64,000 bases of DNA from QPIN01 sp965224575 (GCA_965224575.1 CBDCZQ010000006.1:558001-622000); one strand, 5' to 3'. Counted from the stretch's first letter, positions 11,173 through 19,884 are shown. Made by a program: numbers and translations. Notes: a model not told the origin generated them from the letters alone.

Positions 11173-12090
11173 CTATTGATCAAAGAACTCTTCATCTATC
11201 TTTTTAAGGTGAATAACCTCTTCATCACGGCAACCGATATTATAGCGAATCATTAACTTTGCAAGGCGTAGTCCATCGATAAGTACAATTCTCACGCCTA
11301 AATCACTTGCAGTTTGAATAGCTGACGAAGTAAACGCAGAACTCGTGAAAAATATACCCTTCTGAGCTTTTTTTAAATTTAAAGCTCCAAAGAAATCCCT
11401 AATAGCTCCTGCACCAATGTTATTTCCTTCGGCATAACGCTTCGCCTGGATATAAATCTGATCTACGCCAAGAGGGTCTTGATCAATAACACCATCAACG
11501 CCATCATCGCCACTTTTACCAATTGCTTTTCCTGCATTTTCTGACGTTCCCCCATATCCCATACCAATTAACAATTCAACGATTAGTTCTTCGAAAAACT
11601 GAGGGCTTGCGTCACGCACTCGCCCTAATAGATCTGCGGCAAGCGCATCCCCTATAGCCTTATGTGAAGAACGTAAAAGCTCATCAGGGGTTGCATCTTC
11701 ACTGGGTAATATGATTTCTCTTTCTGAAGAAACATTTGAAGATTGAGTACCTTTACGGCTACGGAATTCCTGAAATGCTTCGAATTGCTCAAGGAACTTG
11801 TTATCAATTCTGTCTGGATTACTTTCAAGAACCTTTCGCCCGTCTTCAGTCAGGACAAAATGACTACGGGCTGGATAGCTTAATAGACCTGCTTGCTTTA
11901 GGTATCCTTTAGACCAATGAATACGATTTGAAAATGTTGATTGCTTTCCGCTTGGGAGTAATTGCTCTTTTTCTTCTTGTGTAAGCTGAAACTCAATCGC
12001 CAAAGCTTCTATAACATCAGAGGTAATCATTTCTCCTTGCGCACAAGACTTTAAAACTGGAAGCATAAGAGTTTGATAATCCGGTATCAT
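11173..12090 (-). CDS. mrr: Mrr-type restriction endonuclease
   Basis: A 305-residue protein with an N-terminal winged-helix Mrr_N domain (residues 1-95 or so), a linker, and a C-terminal Mrr_cat domain. The catalytic core is visible as FEELIVELLIGMGYGG, GDDGVDGVIDQD and IYIQAKRY, the D...QxK variant of the PD-(D/E)xK nuclease that is typical of Mrr. Such enzymes cut methylated DNA (type IV restriction). It starts at an ATGA overlap with the upstream excisionase-like gene and lies 32 bp before hsdM, so all are probably co-transcribed. It is one of the few undamaged defence genes here. Confidence 0.88.
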   Translation of the reverse strand: MIPDYQTLMLPVLKSCAQGEMITSDVIEALAIEFQLTQEEKEQLLPSGKQSTFSNRIHWSKGYLKQAGLLSYPARSHFVLTEDGRKVLESNPDRIDNKFLEQFEAFQEFRSRKGTQSSNVSSEREIILPSEDATPDELLRSSHKAIGDALAADLLGRVRDASPQFFEELIVELLIGMGYGGTSENAGKAIGKSGDDGVDGVIDQDPLGVDQIYIQAKRYAEGNNIGAGAIRDFFGALNLKKAQKGIFFTSSAFTSSAIQTASDLGVRIVLIDGLRLAKLMIRYNIGCRDEEVIHLKKIDEEFFDQ

Positions 12091-12272
12091 TTTGCACCTT
12101 CCCTATTTCTTTGTTCTTGAATCCACACTTCAATATCTTCTTTCTTAAACCGCCAACTACCACCAACTTTAAATCCTGGTAACTTACCTTCAGCCGCCAA
12201 GCGACAAGCCGTTTTCTCTGCTAATTTAAGATATGCAGCCACTTCTTTTAGGGTCAATATTTCATCAGTCAT
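12087..12272 (-). CDS. Excisionase-family helix-turn-helix protein
   Basis: About 61 residues: MTDEILTLKEVAAYLKL, then KTACRLAAEGKLPGFKVGG and SWRFKKEDIEVWI. This is the MerR/excisionase-type HTH_17 fold, which recognises DNA and begins with a helix-turn-helix. I start it at ATG 12272; the longer reading from TTG 12293 has no better ribosome site. It overlaps the mrr start by ATGA and is the first gene of the minus-strand defence operon, so it could be the operon regulator or the excisionase of the island. No recombinase is directly next to it. Confidence 0.72.
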   Translation of the reverse strand: MTDEILTLKEVAAYLKLAEKTACRLAAEGKLPGFKVGGSWRFKKEDIEVWIQEQRNREGAK

Positions 12273-12293
12273 AACTTTACCCACCAAACACAA

Positions 12294-12997
12294 ATGAGAG
12301 AATACGGGAAAATTGAGGAATTCACAATATCAATCACAAGTAATAATATTAGTATTAAACACATCTATTTACCAGATCAAGAAGAGACCACATACAAGTA
12401 CGTTTCTTAGGTTGTCATCCATTGGCGAAACAGTGGTCGTGCTTGAGGGTCGAAACGCTCACGGTATCCAATCGGCGCACGGTTGGTCTTAATGAAATTA
12501 TCGAGGGTTCCAAGAGGGGCTATGAAATGCCCTTTTGGTCGATGGGCTTCCAAAGGGAGATATGAAATTCTTCCTTGGCCATGGGGTTCTTAGGGGTAGC
12601 TTGGAGGCTCCCATAAGTGGTGATAGAACAGCCAAATGTTCGCTGGTGCAGCAATGGCTCAATGCCATGAATGCCCACAAAGCTCTTGTCTGAAATAATC
12701 TGCGATAGCAGTTATTTGAAGCCTAGAGCGCCGCCTGAGGATAGAACGGACGGGGCAACGTCCTTCTCAAGATGGTACGGGTAGGAGAAAATCGGCAGAT
12801 TTTGTACTACACGCACACATCTTGCGGTCATCATAAAAGCAGGTTTTAGCCAATATAGTAACTATATTGCACCTGCTAAGTAGTTATCACTAATAGCGAT
12901 AATTTCACGATGACGGTTGCACTTAACTATGCCCCAAGCGCCAAATTCAGGCAATAAGAATAAATACGAATTGTTCTGCAAAAACAACATGCATCAC
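12294..12997. other. Relic region without an intact gene
   Basis: Some 700 bp with visibly more G and C than its neighbours. The minus strand shows three protein-like segments in successive different frames. One is from an ATG at 12834 to TAA 12712-12714 (40 residues, with SYPYHLEKDVAPSVLSSGG). One ends at TAG 12520-12522 (with SLWKPIDQKGIS). One is open from about 12589 to TAA 12407-12409 (with IGYRERFDPQARPLF). This looks like one decayed gene with frameshifts. I do not recognise the product. A structured RNA is the alternative. Confidence 0.4.
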
Positions 12998-13090
12998 AAT
13001 AACCTAAAAATAGGTTGACACAATAACCTAAATAATGAAAAACTTAATAACCTAGATATAGGACAACCAATTAACCTAGAAACAGACAAG
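12998..13090. promoter_or_regulatory. Four tandem 24-bp operator-like repeats upstream of the AbiEi-Fic gene
   Basis: A(A/T)TAACCTA recurs at 12998, 13022, 13046 and 13070, exactly 24 bp apart. Copies 1 and 3 extend into inverted repeats (AACCTAAAAATAGGTT and CCTAGATATAGG). The array ends only a few bases before the ATG at 13093, so a protein bound here would block transcription or initiation. AbiEi-type antitoxins repress their own promoters by binding repeats. The downstream protein begins with such a domain, so self-repression is the simplest reading. Confidence 0.7.
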
Positions 13091-13092
13091 CC

Positions 13093-14622
13093 ATGGCAAC
13101 ACCATCTGATAAACTTGCACAATCTTTAGAAATCTTGAAGTCAATTCAAGATCAGGGGATTGTTGCTATTCAAACGAAGAATATAACTCGCACTCATCGT
13201 GAGCGTTTGCTTCAGAATGGATTTATCAAAGAGGTCATGAAAGGCTGGTATATACCTTCTCGACCTGATGAAACTGCGGGTGAAAGTACCGCATGGTATG
13301 CTTCATTCTGGGGATTTTGTGCTGACTATCTAAATTCCCGTTTTAAAGATGAATGGTGCCTTAGCCCCGAACAATCACTCAGCATACATAGTGGTAACTG
13401 GAACGTACCAAAGCAATTGCTGGTACGCGCACCAAAAGGCGGAAATAAACCAACCCCCCTACTCCACGAAACATCAATTTTTGATGTTCGTTTAGCATTA
13501 CCAGATAAACAAGACCTTAAAACTATTGATGGCCTGCGAGTCATGAGCTTGCCTGCCGCTCTTGTGAGCTGTTCTCCAGGACATTTTTCTGCACACCCCA
13601 TCGAAATGCGCGCTGCATTAGCCATGGTATCCAGTGCTTCTGACATACTACATCGGTTGCTAAGTGGTGGTCACAGCAAAATTGCTGGTCGTTTAGCAGG
13701 TGCCTTTCGTAATATTGGCAATGATAATATTGCCGATAATATCATTGCAACAATGAAGTCAGCAGGATATACGGTCAATGAAAATGACCCTTTTACAGAT
13801 AAATCAGCGATTATTTTTACCGCACGCGAAGTCTCTCCCTATGTAAACCGTTTGCGTATGAGCTGGGCAGCCATGCGAGAACCCGTGCTAAAACATTTTC
13901 CATCAGCACCCATTACATCAATTGATGTAGAAACTTATCTCAAACAAGTAGATGATATTTATGTTACTGATGCATATCACTCTTTATCAATTGAAGGTTA
14001 TCGCGTAAGCTATGAATTAATTGAACGCGTACGCAGTGGCAATTGGAATCCTGATACAGATGAAAATGACCAAAATCACAAAAATGCATTGGCTGCACGT
14101 GGCTATTGGCAGGCATTTCTCGCTGTAAAAGAAAGCCTAACAAAAGTCCTTAATACAAATTCAGCTGGCATTGTCGCTGAAAGCGACCATGAAAAATGGT
14201 ACAGAGGATTATTTGCTCCAAGCGTTGCAGCAGGTATTCTCAAAGCGACTGATTTAGCCGGTTATAGAAACCATCCTGTTTATATTCGAAGATCAAAGCA
14301 CGTACCACCCAATTACGAGGCCGTGCGTGAGCTTATTCCTGCATTCTTTGATCTACTACAAAATGAAGAAGAACCAGCCGTTAGAGCGGTTCTAGGACAT
14401 TACTTTTTTGTTTATATCCACCCTTACATGGATGGCAATGGTCGTATGGGGCGTTTTTTAATGAATGTTATGCTGGCCAGTGGTGGTTATCCATGGACGA
14501 TTGTTCCAGTGGAACAACGCGCCGCCTATATGGCTGCACTGGAAGAAGCTAGTACAAACAAAAATATAGAGCCCTTTGCCGAATTTCTGGCAATGCTTGT
14601 ACATACAGAAATGAAAAAATAA
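13093..14622 (+). CDS. AbiEi-like winged-helix / Fic-domain fusion protein
   Basis: A 509-residue protein. Residues 1-70 resemble the AbiEi antitoxin winged helix (TRTHRERLLQNGFIKEV, KGWYIPSRP), followed by an AbiEi-like middle domain. The C-terminal Fic domain carries HPYMDGNGRMGR at about 443-454, a full HPFx[D/E]GNGRxxR active site for AMP or other nucleotide transfer. SLSIEG near residue 297 fits the inhibitory (S/T)xxxE(G/N) helix on the N-terminal side of the Fic core, so the enzyme is probably self-inhibited. It stands alone on the plus strand behind the 24-bp repeats. It resembles a toxin with its regulator fused on. The target is unknown. Confidence 0.82.
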   Translation: MATPSDKLAQSLEILKSIQDQGIVAIQTKNITRTHRERLLQNGFIKEVMKGWYIPSRPDETAGESTAWYASFWGFCADYLNSRFKDEWCLSPEQSLSIHSGNWNVPKQLLVRAPKGGNKPTPLLHETSIFDVRLALPDKQDLKTIDGLRVMSLPAALVSCSPGHFSAHPIEMRAALAMVSSASDILHRLLSGGHSKIAGRLAGAFRNIGNDNIADNIIATMKSAGYTVNENDPFTDKSAIIFTAREVSPYVNRLRMSWAAMREPVLKHFPSAPITSIDVETYLKQVDDIYVTDAYHSLSIEGYRVSYELIERVRSGNWNPDTDENDQNHKNALAARGYWQAFLAVKESLTKVLNTNSAGIVAESDHEKWYRGLFAPSVAAGILKATDLAGYRNHPVYIRRSKHVPPNYEAVRELIPAFFDLLQNEEEPAVRAVLGHYFFVYIHPYMDGNGRMGRFLMNVMLASGGYPWTIVPVEQRAAYMAALEEASTNKNIEPFAEFLAMLVHTEMKK

Positions 14623-14798
14623 GCGTTAATAGTTAACGAAGTATTAAGATCAAGCCGATATACTAATGATAGAGGCGTGGCTTTTCTTGAGGGCACAAAC
14701 CACATAAGCGCTATCGCGCATTTCCCTCTATTTTTTCTAACATGGGTGCAAAAACATATGCAGTAATGCTGCATTTTGTTTTGACAAAGGAATGCACC

Positions 14799-15002
14799 AT
14801 GAATATGGACAATAAAGTGTCATATAAGCAATTAAAGAAAACCTATTTACAGGCCGCAAAAATAGTTGCGCTTCATGGTGAAAAATATCTCCCTATTTTT
14901 GAACGTCTTGAAAAAGAGTACAAAGAAAGAAAAAAACAAGTTAACACTTTAAACAGAGCAATCAAACTTGCTCAATCAGATACAGAGATCGATTTGAACT
15001 AA
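14799..15002 (+). CDS. Small hypothetical protein beside the integrase
   Basis: 67 residues, rich in lysine and glutamate and probably helical (YKQLKKTYLQAAKIVALHGE, then ERLEKEYKERKKQ). I choose the ATG at 14799 because AGGAATGCACC precedes it; an ORF open further upstream has no ribosome site. It sits between the Fic gene and the attachment region. I do not recognise the family. Small basic helical proteins near integrases can be directionality or mobilisation factors, but nothing here proves it. Confidence 0.5.
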   Translation: MNMDNKVSYKQLKKTYLQAAKIVALHGEKYLPIFERLEKEYKERKKQVNTLNRAIKLAQSDTEIDLN

Positions 15003-15007
15003 GATAA

Positions 15008-15037
15008 AAAGTGGTACACACAGTGAGACACAAAACC
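15008..15037. repeat. Arm-type repeat, copy 1
   Basis: AAAGTGGTACACA followed by a related tail (ending GACACAAAACC). It matches 15227-15257 at most positions. The two copies bracket the attachment core and fit integrase arm-binding sites. Confidence 0.55.
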
Positions 15038-15106
15038 AATATTTAGAAAACTAGCTAAACGGCTAAGCTATTGAAATAAAAGTAAACTATAGCCTTATTT
15101 TACCTA

Positions 15107-15130
15107 ATTCGAATCCCTCAGTCTCCGCCA
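15107..15130 (+). other. Probable attachment core: tRNA 3'-end fragment
   Basis: The sequence from 15107 to 15130 runs TTCGAATCCC (T-loop and arm), CTCAGTCTCC, then GCCA. It looks like the T-loop, acceptor strand and CCA end of a tRNA, most like a tRNA-Ser. The upstream bases do not fold as the rest of a tRNA, so this is a fragment. It lies 137 bp before the integrase start, the usual place for an att core. Confidence 0.6.
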
Positions 15131-15226
15131 CTTTCCTTCATTAAATCTTAATAATTACCTTGCTAACATGTTGTATTGATTGAAAAATGATTTTCAATTG
15201 ACTTCCCCTGCCCTTTTACTTTATTA

Positions 15227-15257
15227 AAAGTGGTACACAAAATGGGATACAAATTGG
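15227..15257. repeat. Arm-type repeat, copy 2
   Basis: AAAGTGGTACACA plus ATGGGATACAAATTGG, related to 15008-15037. A third partial copy, TTGGTACACATGG, follows and overlaps the integrase start. Confidence 0.55.
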
Positions 15258-15266
15258 TACACATGG

Positions 15267-16523
15267 ATGACAAATTACATTTTTTTACGAGGAAATAATT
15301 ACTATTATCGAAGGCGCGTTCCTGAGCATGTTTCTGAATATGAAAACAGGAAAATAATCAAAATATCACTGGGGACAAAAATTGAAAAAGAAGCCTCAAG
15401 AAAAGCGGCTATCTATAATGACTATATCGAAGACTATTGGCGCAGCCTGATTAAAGGTGGCGGCAAATGCAATGCTGAAGCAGAATATCGCATAGCGATA
15501 AAACTCGCAAAAGCTCATGGCTTTGCCTATAAAAATGCCGTAGATGTGGCAAAAGAGCCATTAGAAGAAATTGTAGCGCGCCTGCAAACAGCGACTAAAG
15601 CCATAGAACAACCAGAAACCGTCTCTTCTGTGCTTGGTGGTGCCGAATTACCCAAAATACCATTAAGCTCTTGTACAGAGAGATATTGGCCTTTATGCAC
15701 AGATAGACTGGTCAATAAATCTGAAGATCAGATTAGAAAGTGGAAAAACCCGCGTATTGCTGTGATGAACAGTTTTATTAACGTTATTGGCAATAAATCG
15801 CTCAATAAGGTTATTCGCGCCGATATCCTTCAATATCGTCAATGGTGGATGAAAAGAATTGAAAATGGCGAAGCCGTTGCCTCCACCGTCAATAAAAACA
15901 TGATGTATTTGAGAGATCTTCTTCATATTGTGGCTATATTCAATGAAATTGAAACAGATTTTGACCTGCTATTTTCAAAAATACGCCTGAAAGAGCTAGA
16001 ACAATCAAGGCCACCATTTGAAGTTTCTTTTGTTCAAAATACACTTCTAGCGCCTGATAGTATGAAAACACTTAATACAGAAGCAAAACTATTGATTTTT
16101 GCCATGGCCGATACCGGTGCGCGAGAATCCGAACTAATAGGCTTGCGCAAAGAAGATATTTTTCTAAATGAGCCTATTCCTTATATCTGGATTAGAGCCC
16201 AGAAAAACCGTGCATTAAAAACTATAACTTCTGAAAGAAAAATTCCATTAGTTGGCGCTTCACTCTATGCATTCCAGCAGCTTCCTAGTGGATTTATGCA
16301 CTACAGAAATGCAGACACAGCCTCCACGACGATCAATAAATATATGCGTGAGCATAATTTAAAACCTACCCCAAACCATTCCTTATATTCTCTACGCCAT
16401 ACATTCAAAGATCGTCTTCGTGATGCACAAGCACCAGAGGAAATTATAGATGAGCTAATGGGACACAAAAAATCAGGGCCGAAATATGGTCGTGGCCATA
16501 TTTTAGAGCGCAAATATGAATGA
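15267..16523 (+). CDS. int: Tyrosine-family site-specific integrase
   Basis: 418 residues. It has an N-terminal DUF6538-like strand region (FLRGNNYYYRRRVPE), a SAM-like core-binding domain, then the catalytic domain. The latter has ADTGARESELIGL (first arginine), SLYSLRHTFKDRL (H-x-x-R region) and MGHKKSGPKYGRGH with the likely nucleophile tyrosine. It appears intact. Position next to a tRNA-3'-end-like core with arm repeats indicates it integrates an island at a tRNA gene. The arm repeats overlap its promoter, so binding could also control its own expression. Confidence 0.88.
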   Translation: MTNYIFLRGNNYYYRRRVPEHVSEYENRKIIKISLGTKIEKEASRKAAIYNDYIEDYWRSLIKGGGKCNAEAEYRIAIKLAKAHGFAYKNAVDVAKEPLEEIVARLQTATKAIEQPETVSSVLGGAELPKIPLSSCTERYWPLCTDRLVNKSEDQIRKWKNPRIAVMNSFINVIGNKSLNKVIRADILQYRQWWMKRIENGEAVASTVNKNMMYLRDLLHIVAIFNEIETDFDLLFSKIRLKELEQSRPPFEVSFVQNTLLAPDSMKTLNTEAKLLIFAMADTGARESELIGLRKEDIFLNEPIPYIWIRAQKNRALKTITSERKIPLVGASLYAFQQLPSGFMHYRNADTASTTINKYMREHNLKPTPNHSLYSLRHTFKDRLRDAQAPEEIIDELMGHKKSGPKYGRGHILERKYE

Positions 16524-16593
16524 AAATTGCTTTTGAAGTTCATTGTATATCTTCAAGTGTCAACTGAGCTAACATAACTTAAACATACAGCCA

Positions 16594-17160
16594 TTAAATT
16601 GGATTTTTTTCAAATTCATTAAGCAACATAATGAGAACATCATCCATAGAAAACCTTCCTTTCTTAACCTCTCCTTCCATTGTGTCAATAAACGATACAT
16701 AGGCGAAATGAAAATGAAATGTTTTAGCTGGAATCCCATTAAAAACTTTTGATCTGGCAAGTAAGCGTTCAACAGTCTCCAAGCCTCCAATTTCAATACC
16801 GTCTTTTCTATATTCCTTATAGTTAATTTCGCCATCAATGGCTTGCCTCATCATGTCTAGATAATAGACTATAAAATCTGCCGAGGACACACATTCAGCG
16901 GCAAGGTCAAAATCTAAATACAGTTTTTTTATTTTTGGCCTGACAAAATTATCCCAAAGATATTTTCCTAAACGAAGGTAAATGCCTTCAACTGCTTGCC
17001 GAGAGACTTTCACTCCCAAGTCAACACCCTCTTCGATAAGAAGATATGTTTCGGTTGCGTTACGCCCATAAATATATTCATGAAAAATAGAAAGAAACAC
17101 TTTTTCAGATAATTTTGTGTTTTTGCAATACCGATTTTTAGGCTTATATTTTCTGACCAA
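16594..17160 (-). CDS. Hypothetical protein with a helix-turn-helix-like start
   Basis: 188 residues from a TTG near an AGGG. The first 60 residues (KLSEKVFLSIFHEYIYG, NATETYLLIEEG, VSRQAVEGIYLRLGKYLWDNF) resemble the DNA-binding lead of some transposases or phage regulators. The rest, with several conserved aromatic stretches, is unfamiliar. It lies convergent to the integrase. No catalytic motif is visible. It may be cargo of the integrase element. Confidence 0.5.
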   Translation of the reverse strand: MVRKYKPKNRYCKNTKLSEKVFLSIFHEYIYGRNATETYLLIEEGVDLGVKVSRQAVEGIYLRLGKYLWDNFVRPKIKKLYLDFDLAAECVSSADFIVYYLDMMRQAIDGEINYKEYRKDGIEIGGLETVERLLARSKVFNGIPAKTFHFHFAYVSFIDTMEGEVKKGRFSMDDVLIMLLNEFEKNPI

Positions 17161-17283
17161 TACCCTGCCCTCCCATTATTTTAACGCTTTATCCTGCTAA
17201 TTTAAGGCGATGGGGCAATATAACTGACAAGGCCTTTTGCTTTTTCTTTATCAAAAAACAGGGAGGGTTTAGTATGGCTCCAA

Positions 17284-17297
17284 GCTTTGCGCAAAGC
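17284..17297. repeat. Perfect 14-bp palindrome
   Basis: GCTTTGCGCAAAGC, a perfect palindrome in the gap before the membrane-protein operon. It could be an operator or a hairpin; there is no T-run after it. The rest of the gap 17161-17357 shows nothing else. Confidence 0.35.
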
Positions 17298-17406
17298 CTC
17301 TTTAACTAACAACAGTTATTTATTATTTGCCCTGTTAATCGGGGATGGAGGCTTTATATGTCAGATTTACACGAACTTCACATCAACATAGCACTAACAA
17401 TGGCGA

Positions 17407-17517
17407 ATGACGCTAGTCATGCGCCATCGCCCTTGGCAGAACGCTTGCCTGCTCAGCCTCATTGTGAGCTCTGGATTCATTGTCACCATTCATATTGCTA
17501 TAAACATGGTTGCCTAA
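17407..17517 (+). CDS. Possible 36-residue membrane peptide
   Basis: A short frame with a strongly hydrophobic end (LLSLIVSSGFIVTIHIAIN) just upstream of the membrane-protein gene. A longer overlapping frame from ATG 17358 encodes MSDLHELHINIALTMAND and continues into the next gene without hydrophobic character. The two could be halves of one small tail-anchored protein separated by a one-base shift. Weak evidence. Confidence 0.25.
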   Translation: MTLVMRHRPWQNACLLSLIVSSGFIVTIHIAINMVA

Positions 17518-17543
17518 ATATCTTGAGGAAACAAGGTGCAGTC

Positions 17544-18140
17544 ATGAGCTTCGATAACCCAAGCCCTTTCGATAAAGCAAAAGAGATCACTTTCTCGGTC
17601 ATACTCACAATTGTATTTTGCCTTGGATTGGAAGCAGGCATGTTCACTATGTTTTATGCCGTTTATACCGAAACCATAGGCTTGATGAATGAGACTTACC
17701 TCTCTGAGCTTCCGGTGATCGGTGGTGCCTTCTCGGCACTTGATCCTGATGCCAATGCTTCGCACATCATTTCTTTTTCGCTAGCAACATTCTCAGTTGC
17801 GACACCATTATTTATCTGGACTGAAATTCACCGCCAGAAAATTATGGATGATCCGCAAGAATGGTTCTCACATCCGCAAAACCAAGTTATAGCCAGTATA
17901 ACAGCGCTAGTCCTTCTAATGGTAATCGGTTTAGAAGTAGTAAACCTCTACACCTTGGTCGCACGTGAAAGCATGCCATCCGGTTTTGTATCACAAGCAC
18001 AAGATAACGGAGTTATGGCTTATCTGGCCGAAAACAAAGGCCTAGCAATTGGTGTGAGCGCAGTCATTGCAGTTATTAACATCATCCTAGCACTATTTAC
18101 AACGCGAGCATTCCACAACTTGCACTCTACCGAGGATTAA
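17544..18140 (+). CDS. Membrane protein, probably four transmembrane helices
   Basis: 198 residues starting MSFDNPSPFDKAKEITF. Hydrophobic segments lie at roughly residues 16-40, 70-92, 115-140 and 165-190, with loops of mixed charge between. I prefer ATG 17544 (AAGG upstream) over 17358, because the extra 62 residues are low in conserved character. It is the first clear gene of a tightly packed plus-strand operon with a lipoprotein, a vWA protein and a VirD4-like ATPase. Family unknown; in that company it could be the inner-membrane part of a transfer or envelope complex. Confidence 0.6.
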   Translation: MSFDNPSPFDKAKEITFSVILTIVFCLGLEAGMFTMFYAVYTETIGLMNETYLSELPVIGGAFSALDPDANASHIISFSLATFSVATPLFIWTEIHRQKIMDDPQEWFSHPQNQVIASITALVLLMVIGLEVVNLYTLVARESMPSGFVSQAQDNGVMAYLAENKGLAIGVSAVIAVINIILALFTTRAFHNLHSTED

Positions 18141-18143
18141 ATC

Positions 18144-18824
18144 ATGAAGAAGTTACAATTTTTAGTTATGGCACTTGTACTTTCTGCCTGCGACGGACAA
18201 GCTACAGAGCCACAAGCGCAAAAAACCGAAGGCATTTTCGTTTTGATTGAAAATGGCGGCACTATTGCTGAAGAAGATCAAGCTGAAACGATGAACACTA
18301 TTTTGAACCTGTTCCAACAGCTCACAACGCTTAGTCGCCGTAAAGCGACTGCAAAAAATAAAATCCATATAGTGCTTAGTGCTCTACCTAACCGTATTAG
18401 TTGGTCTGGTACAGCTAAGCAACTAATGGAACAGGCAGAAGATGTTAAGAATCTTATCATCTTCAAGCCGTCATTCTCTGATTTGGTTATGGCTTTTGAG
18501 CAAATCGAAACCACAGTTAATTTAACCCAGCCAGACACTATTCGCCTTTATTGGGTTGGAACAACAATACATGTCCCCTTTCAATCTACTAATGCCCCTG
18601 TAGAAGTGGAAGTTCCACAAGAAGTGCCTAATAATCTTGGTTTGTCACGCTTATCAAATCGCCTGACTACGCTAAAAATCATGCGTGTTCATCCCGATCA
18701 AGATCAAATTTTGCAAGCATATCTTGCTTCTTTAGGAATTTTGAAACGTGCTCGAAGTGGTGAGTTGGATTTCTTTCTTCTAGGTGATGCTCAAACTAAA
18801 TCATGTCTGAAAACGCTTTTATAG
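18144..18824 (+). CDS. Lipoprotein of the vWA/VirD4-like operon
   Basis: 226 residues with a type II signal: MKKLQFLVMALVLSAC, where the cysteine is about residue 16 (lipobox LSAC). The mature part alternates beta and helical segments (GIFVLIENGGTIAEEDQAE, KNKIHIVLSALPNRI, IRLYWVGTTIHV), a pattern that resembles a von Willebrand-like or Rossmann fold without an obvious MIDAS. It starts 3 bases after the membrane-protein stop and ends 10 bases before the vWA gene, so co-translation is likely. Not recognised as a named family. Confidence 0.6.
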   Translation: MKKLQFLVMALVLSACDGQATEPQAQKTEGIFVLIENGGTIAEEDQAETMNTILNLFQQLTTLSRRKATAKNKIHIVLSALPNRISWSGTAKQLMEQAEDVKNLIIFKPSFSDLVMAFEQIETTVNLTQPDTIRLYWVGTTIHVPFQSTNAPVEVEVPQEVPNNLGLSRLSNRLTTLKIMRVHPDQDQILQAYLASLGILKRARSGELDFFLLGDAQTKSCLKTLL

Positions 18825-18834
18825 GGGAGTCATT

Positions 18835-19884
18835 ATGCGTTTTTCAAAAACAAAAATGGCTATTGTAATAATAGCCGCGCTTAGCATGCCTCTCAACGGA
18901 GAGGCACAAGAAAAGAAAATTAGTATCAATTCTCGTAGTAAGCATTCAGCACCTAGAATAATCGTGCGCTCAAAATTTAATTTTGATCAACCAATTTCTT
19001 TAAAAATGAAAACTGATCCGGCGCTAAGCGCGTCGGATGCATTAATCAGAACAATTTCTAAATTTAACATGGTTGACGCACGCGGAATTAAAATCACGTC
19101 AGGCTTTGATATTGATTTAGTCAATAATTTGATTATTGCATTCAGCGGGGGAATCTCTGAAATTATTAAAACAACGGGGAATCTAACTGGATTTAATGTT
19201 ATTGCCAGCTTTAAAGATAATAGCGGTAATTTTATTTCACCACCAGCTAATAGCTTGGCAGTTTATACCATTAGTGGTGAAAAACTTTGCTTTGAATATA
19301 TAACGGTTCAACAGGCATCACCGAAAATCGGAATTGCTATTCTGTTAGATCGTTCCGCTTCTATGTATGGAGAAATGGAGAGTGTTAAAACGGCAGCGCA
19401 AGATTTTTTGAATGCCCTGCCCAGTTCTCCCGAATGTGCCGTAGGAAGTTTTAATACAGAGCTGACTTATGCTCATAAAGACTATCAATCATGCTCAGGT
19501 GGTGGATTTGGTTTTGAAACAATAGAGGCTAGCGGCGGCACTGATATATTTAAGGCACTGCATAGCGCCTATTCGGATTTATCAGGTTCACATTTCACTG
19601 GATATCAAAAAGCTGCCATTGTCATTACCGATGGATATACGATTAATGACGAAGCACTTAAAACGCTGCTTCTTGCTCAGAAGAAAGATATCCTCACTTT
19701 TGTTTATTTTATAGGTGGCGATAAAAAAGATGATCTTGAACAGCTAACAGATCATTTTATTTCACAGGGTGGCGATGTAAAACAATCACTTTCTCAATAT
19801 TTTGGTGTGATTGAACAAGCTTATAACAATCAAAAAGTATTGAGCGTGCATAGCTGCCAAGGAGGAAATCATGGTACTCCGTAA
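18835..19884 (+). CDS. Exported von Willebrand factor A domain protein
   Basis: 349 residues with a Sec signal peptide (hydrophobic 8-19, likely cut after GEA) and an unassigned beta-rich region. A vWA domain follows from about residue 160. All MIDAS elements are visible: DRSAS at 172-176, the threonine in GGTDIFKAL near 236, and the aspartate in VITDGYT near 266, so it should bind a divalent metal and a partner protein. The 3' end overlaps the start of the VirD4-like gene by 14 bases. In secretion and pilus systems vWA proteins act as adhesins or assembly factors; the role here is unknown. Confidence 0.72.
   Translation: MRFSKTKMAIVIIAALSMPLNGEAQEKKISINSRSKHSAPRIIVRSKFNFDQPISLKMKTDPALSASDALIRTISKFNMVDARGIKITSGFDIDLVNNLIIAFSGGISEIIKTTGNLTGFNVIASFKDNSGNFISPPANSLAVYTISGEKLCFEYITVQQASPKIGIAILLDRSASMYGEMESVKTAAQDFLNALPSSPECAVGSFNTELTYAHKDYQSCSGGGFGFETIEASGGTDIFKALHSAYSDLSGSHFTGYQKAAIVITDGYTINDEALKTLLLAQKKDILTFVYFIGGDKKDDLEQLTDHFISQGGDVKQSLSQYFGVIEQAYNNQKVLSVHSCQGGNHGTP

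Noticed and set aside
12498..12680. A 60-residue minus-strand gene
   Set aside because: It is one frame of a relic in which the other frames look more protein-like; no ribosome site.
15060..15130. A complete tRNA ending in CCA near the integrase
   Set aside because: Only the last 24 bases look like a tRNA; upstream bases do not form the D or anticodon arm, so I call it an att fragment.
17358..17543. Long N-terminal extension of the membrane protein starting at 17358
   Set aside because: The extra residues look like a shifted small ORF and the internal ATG at 17544 has an AAGG ribosome site.
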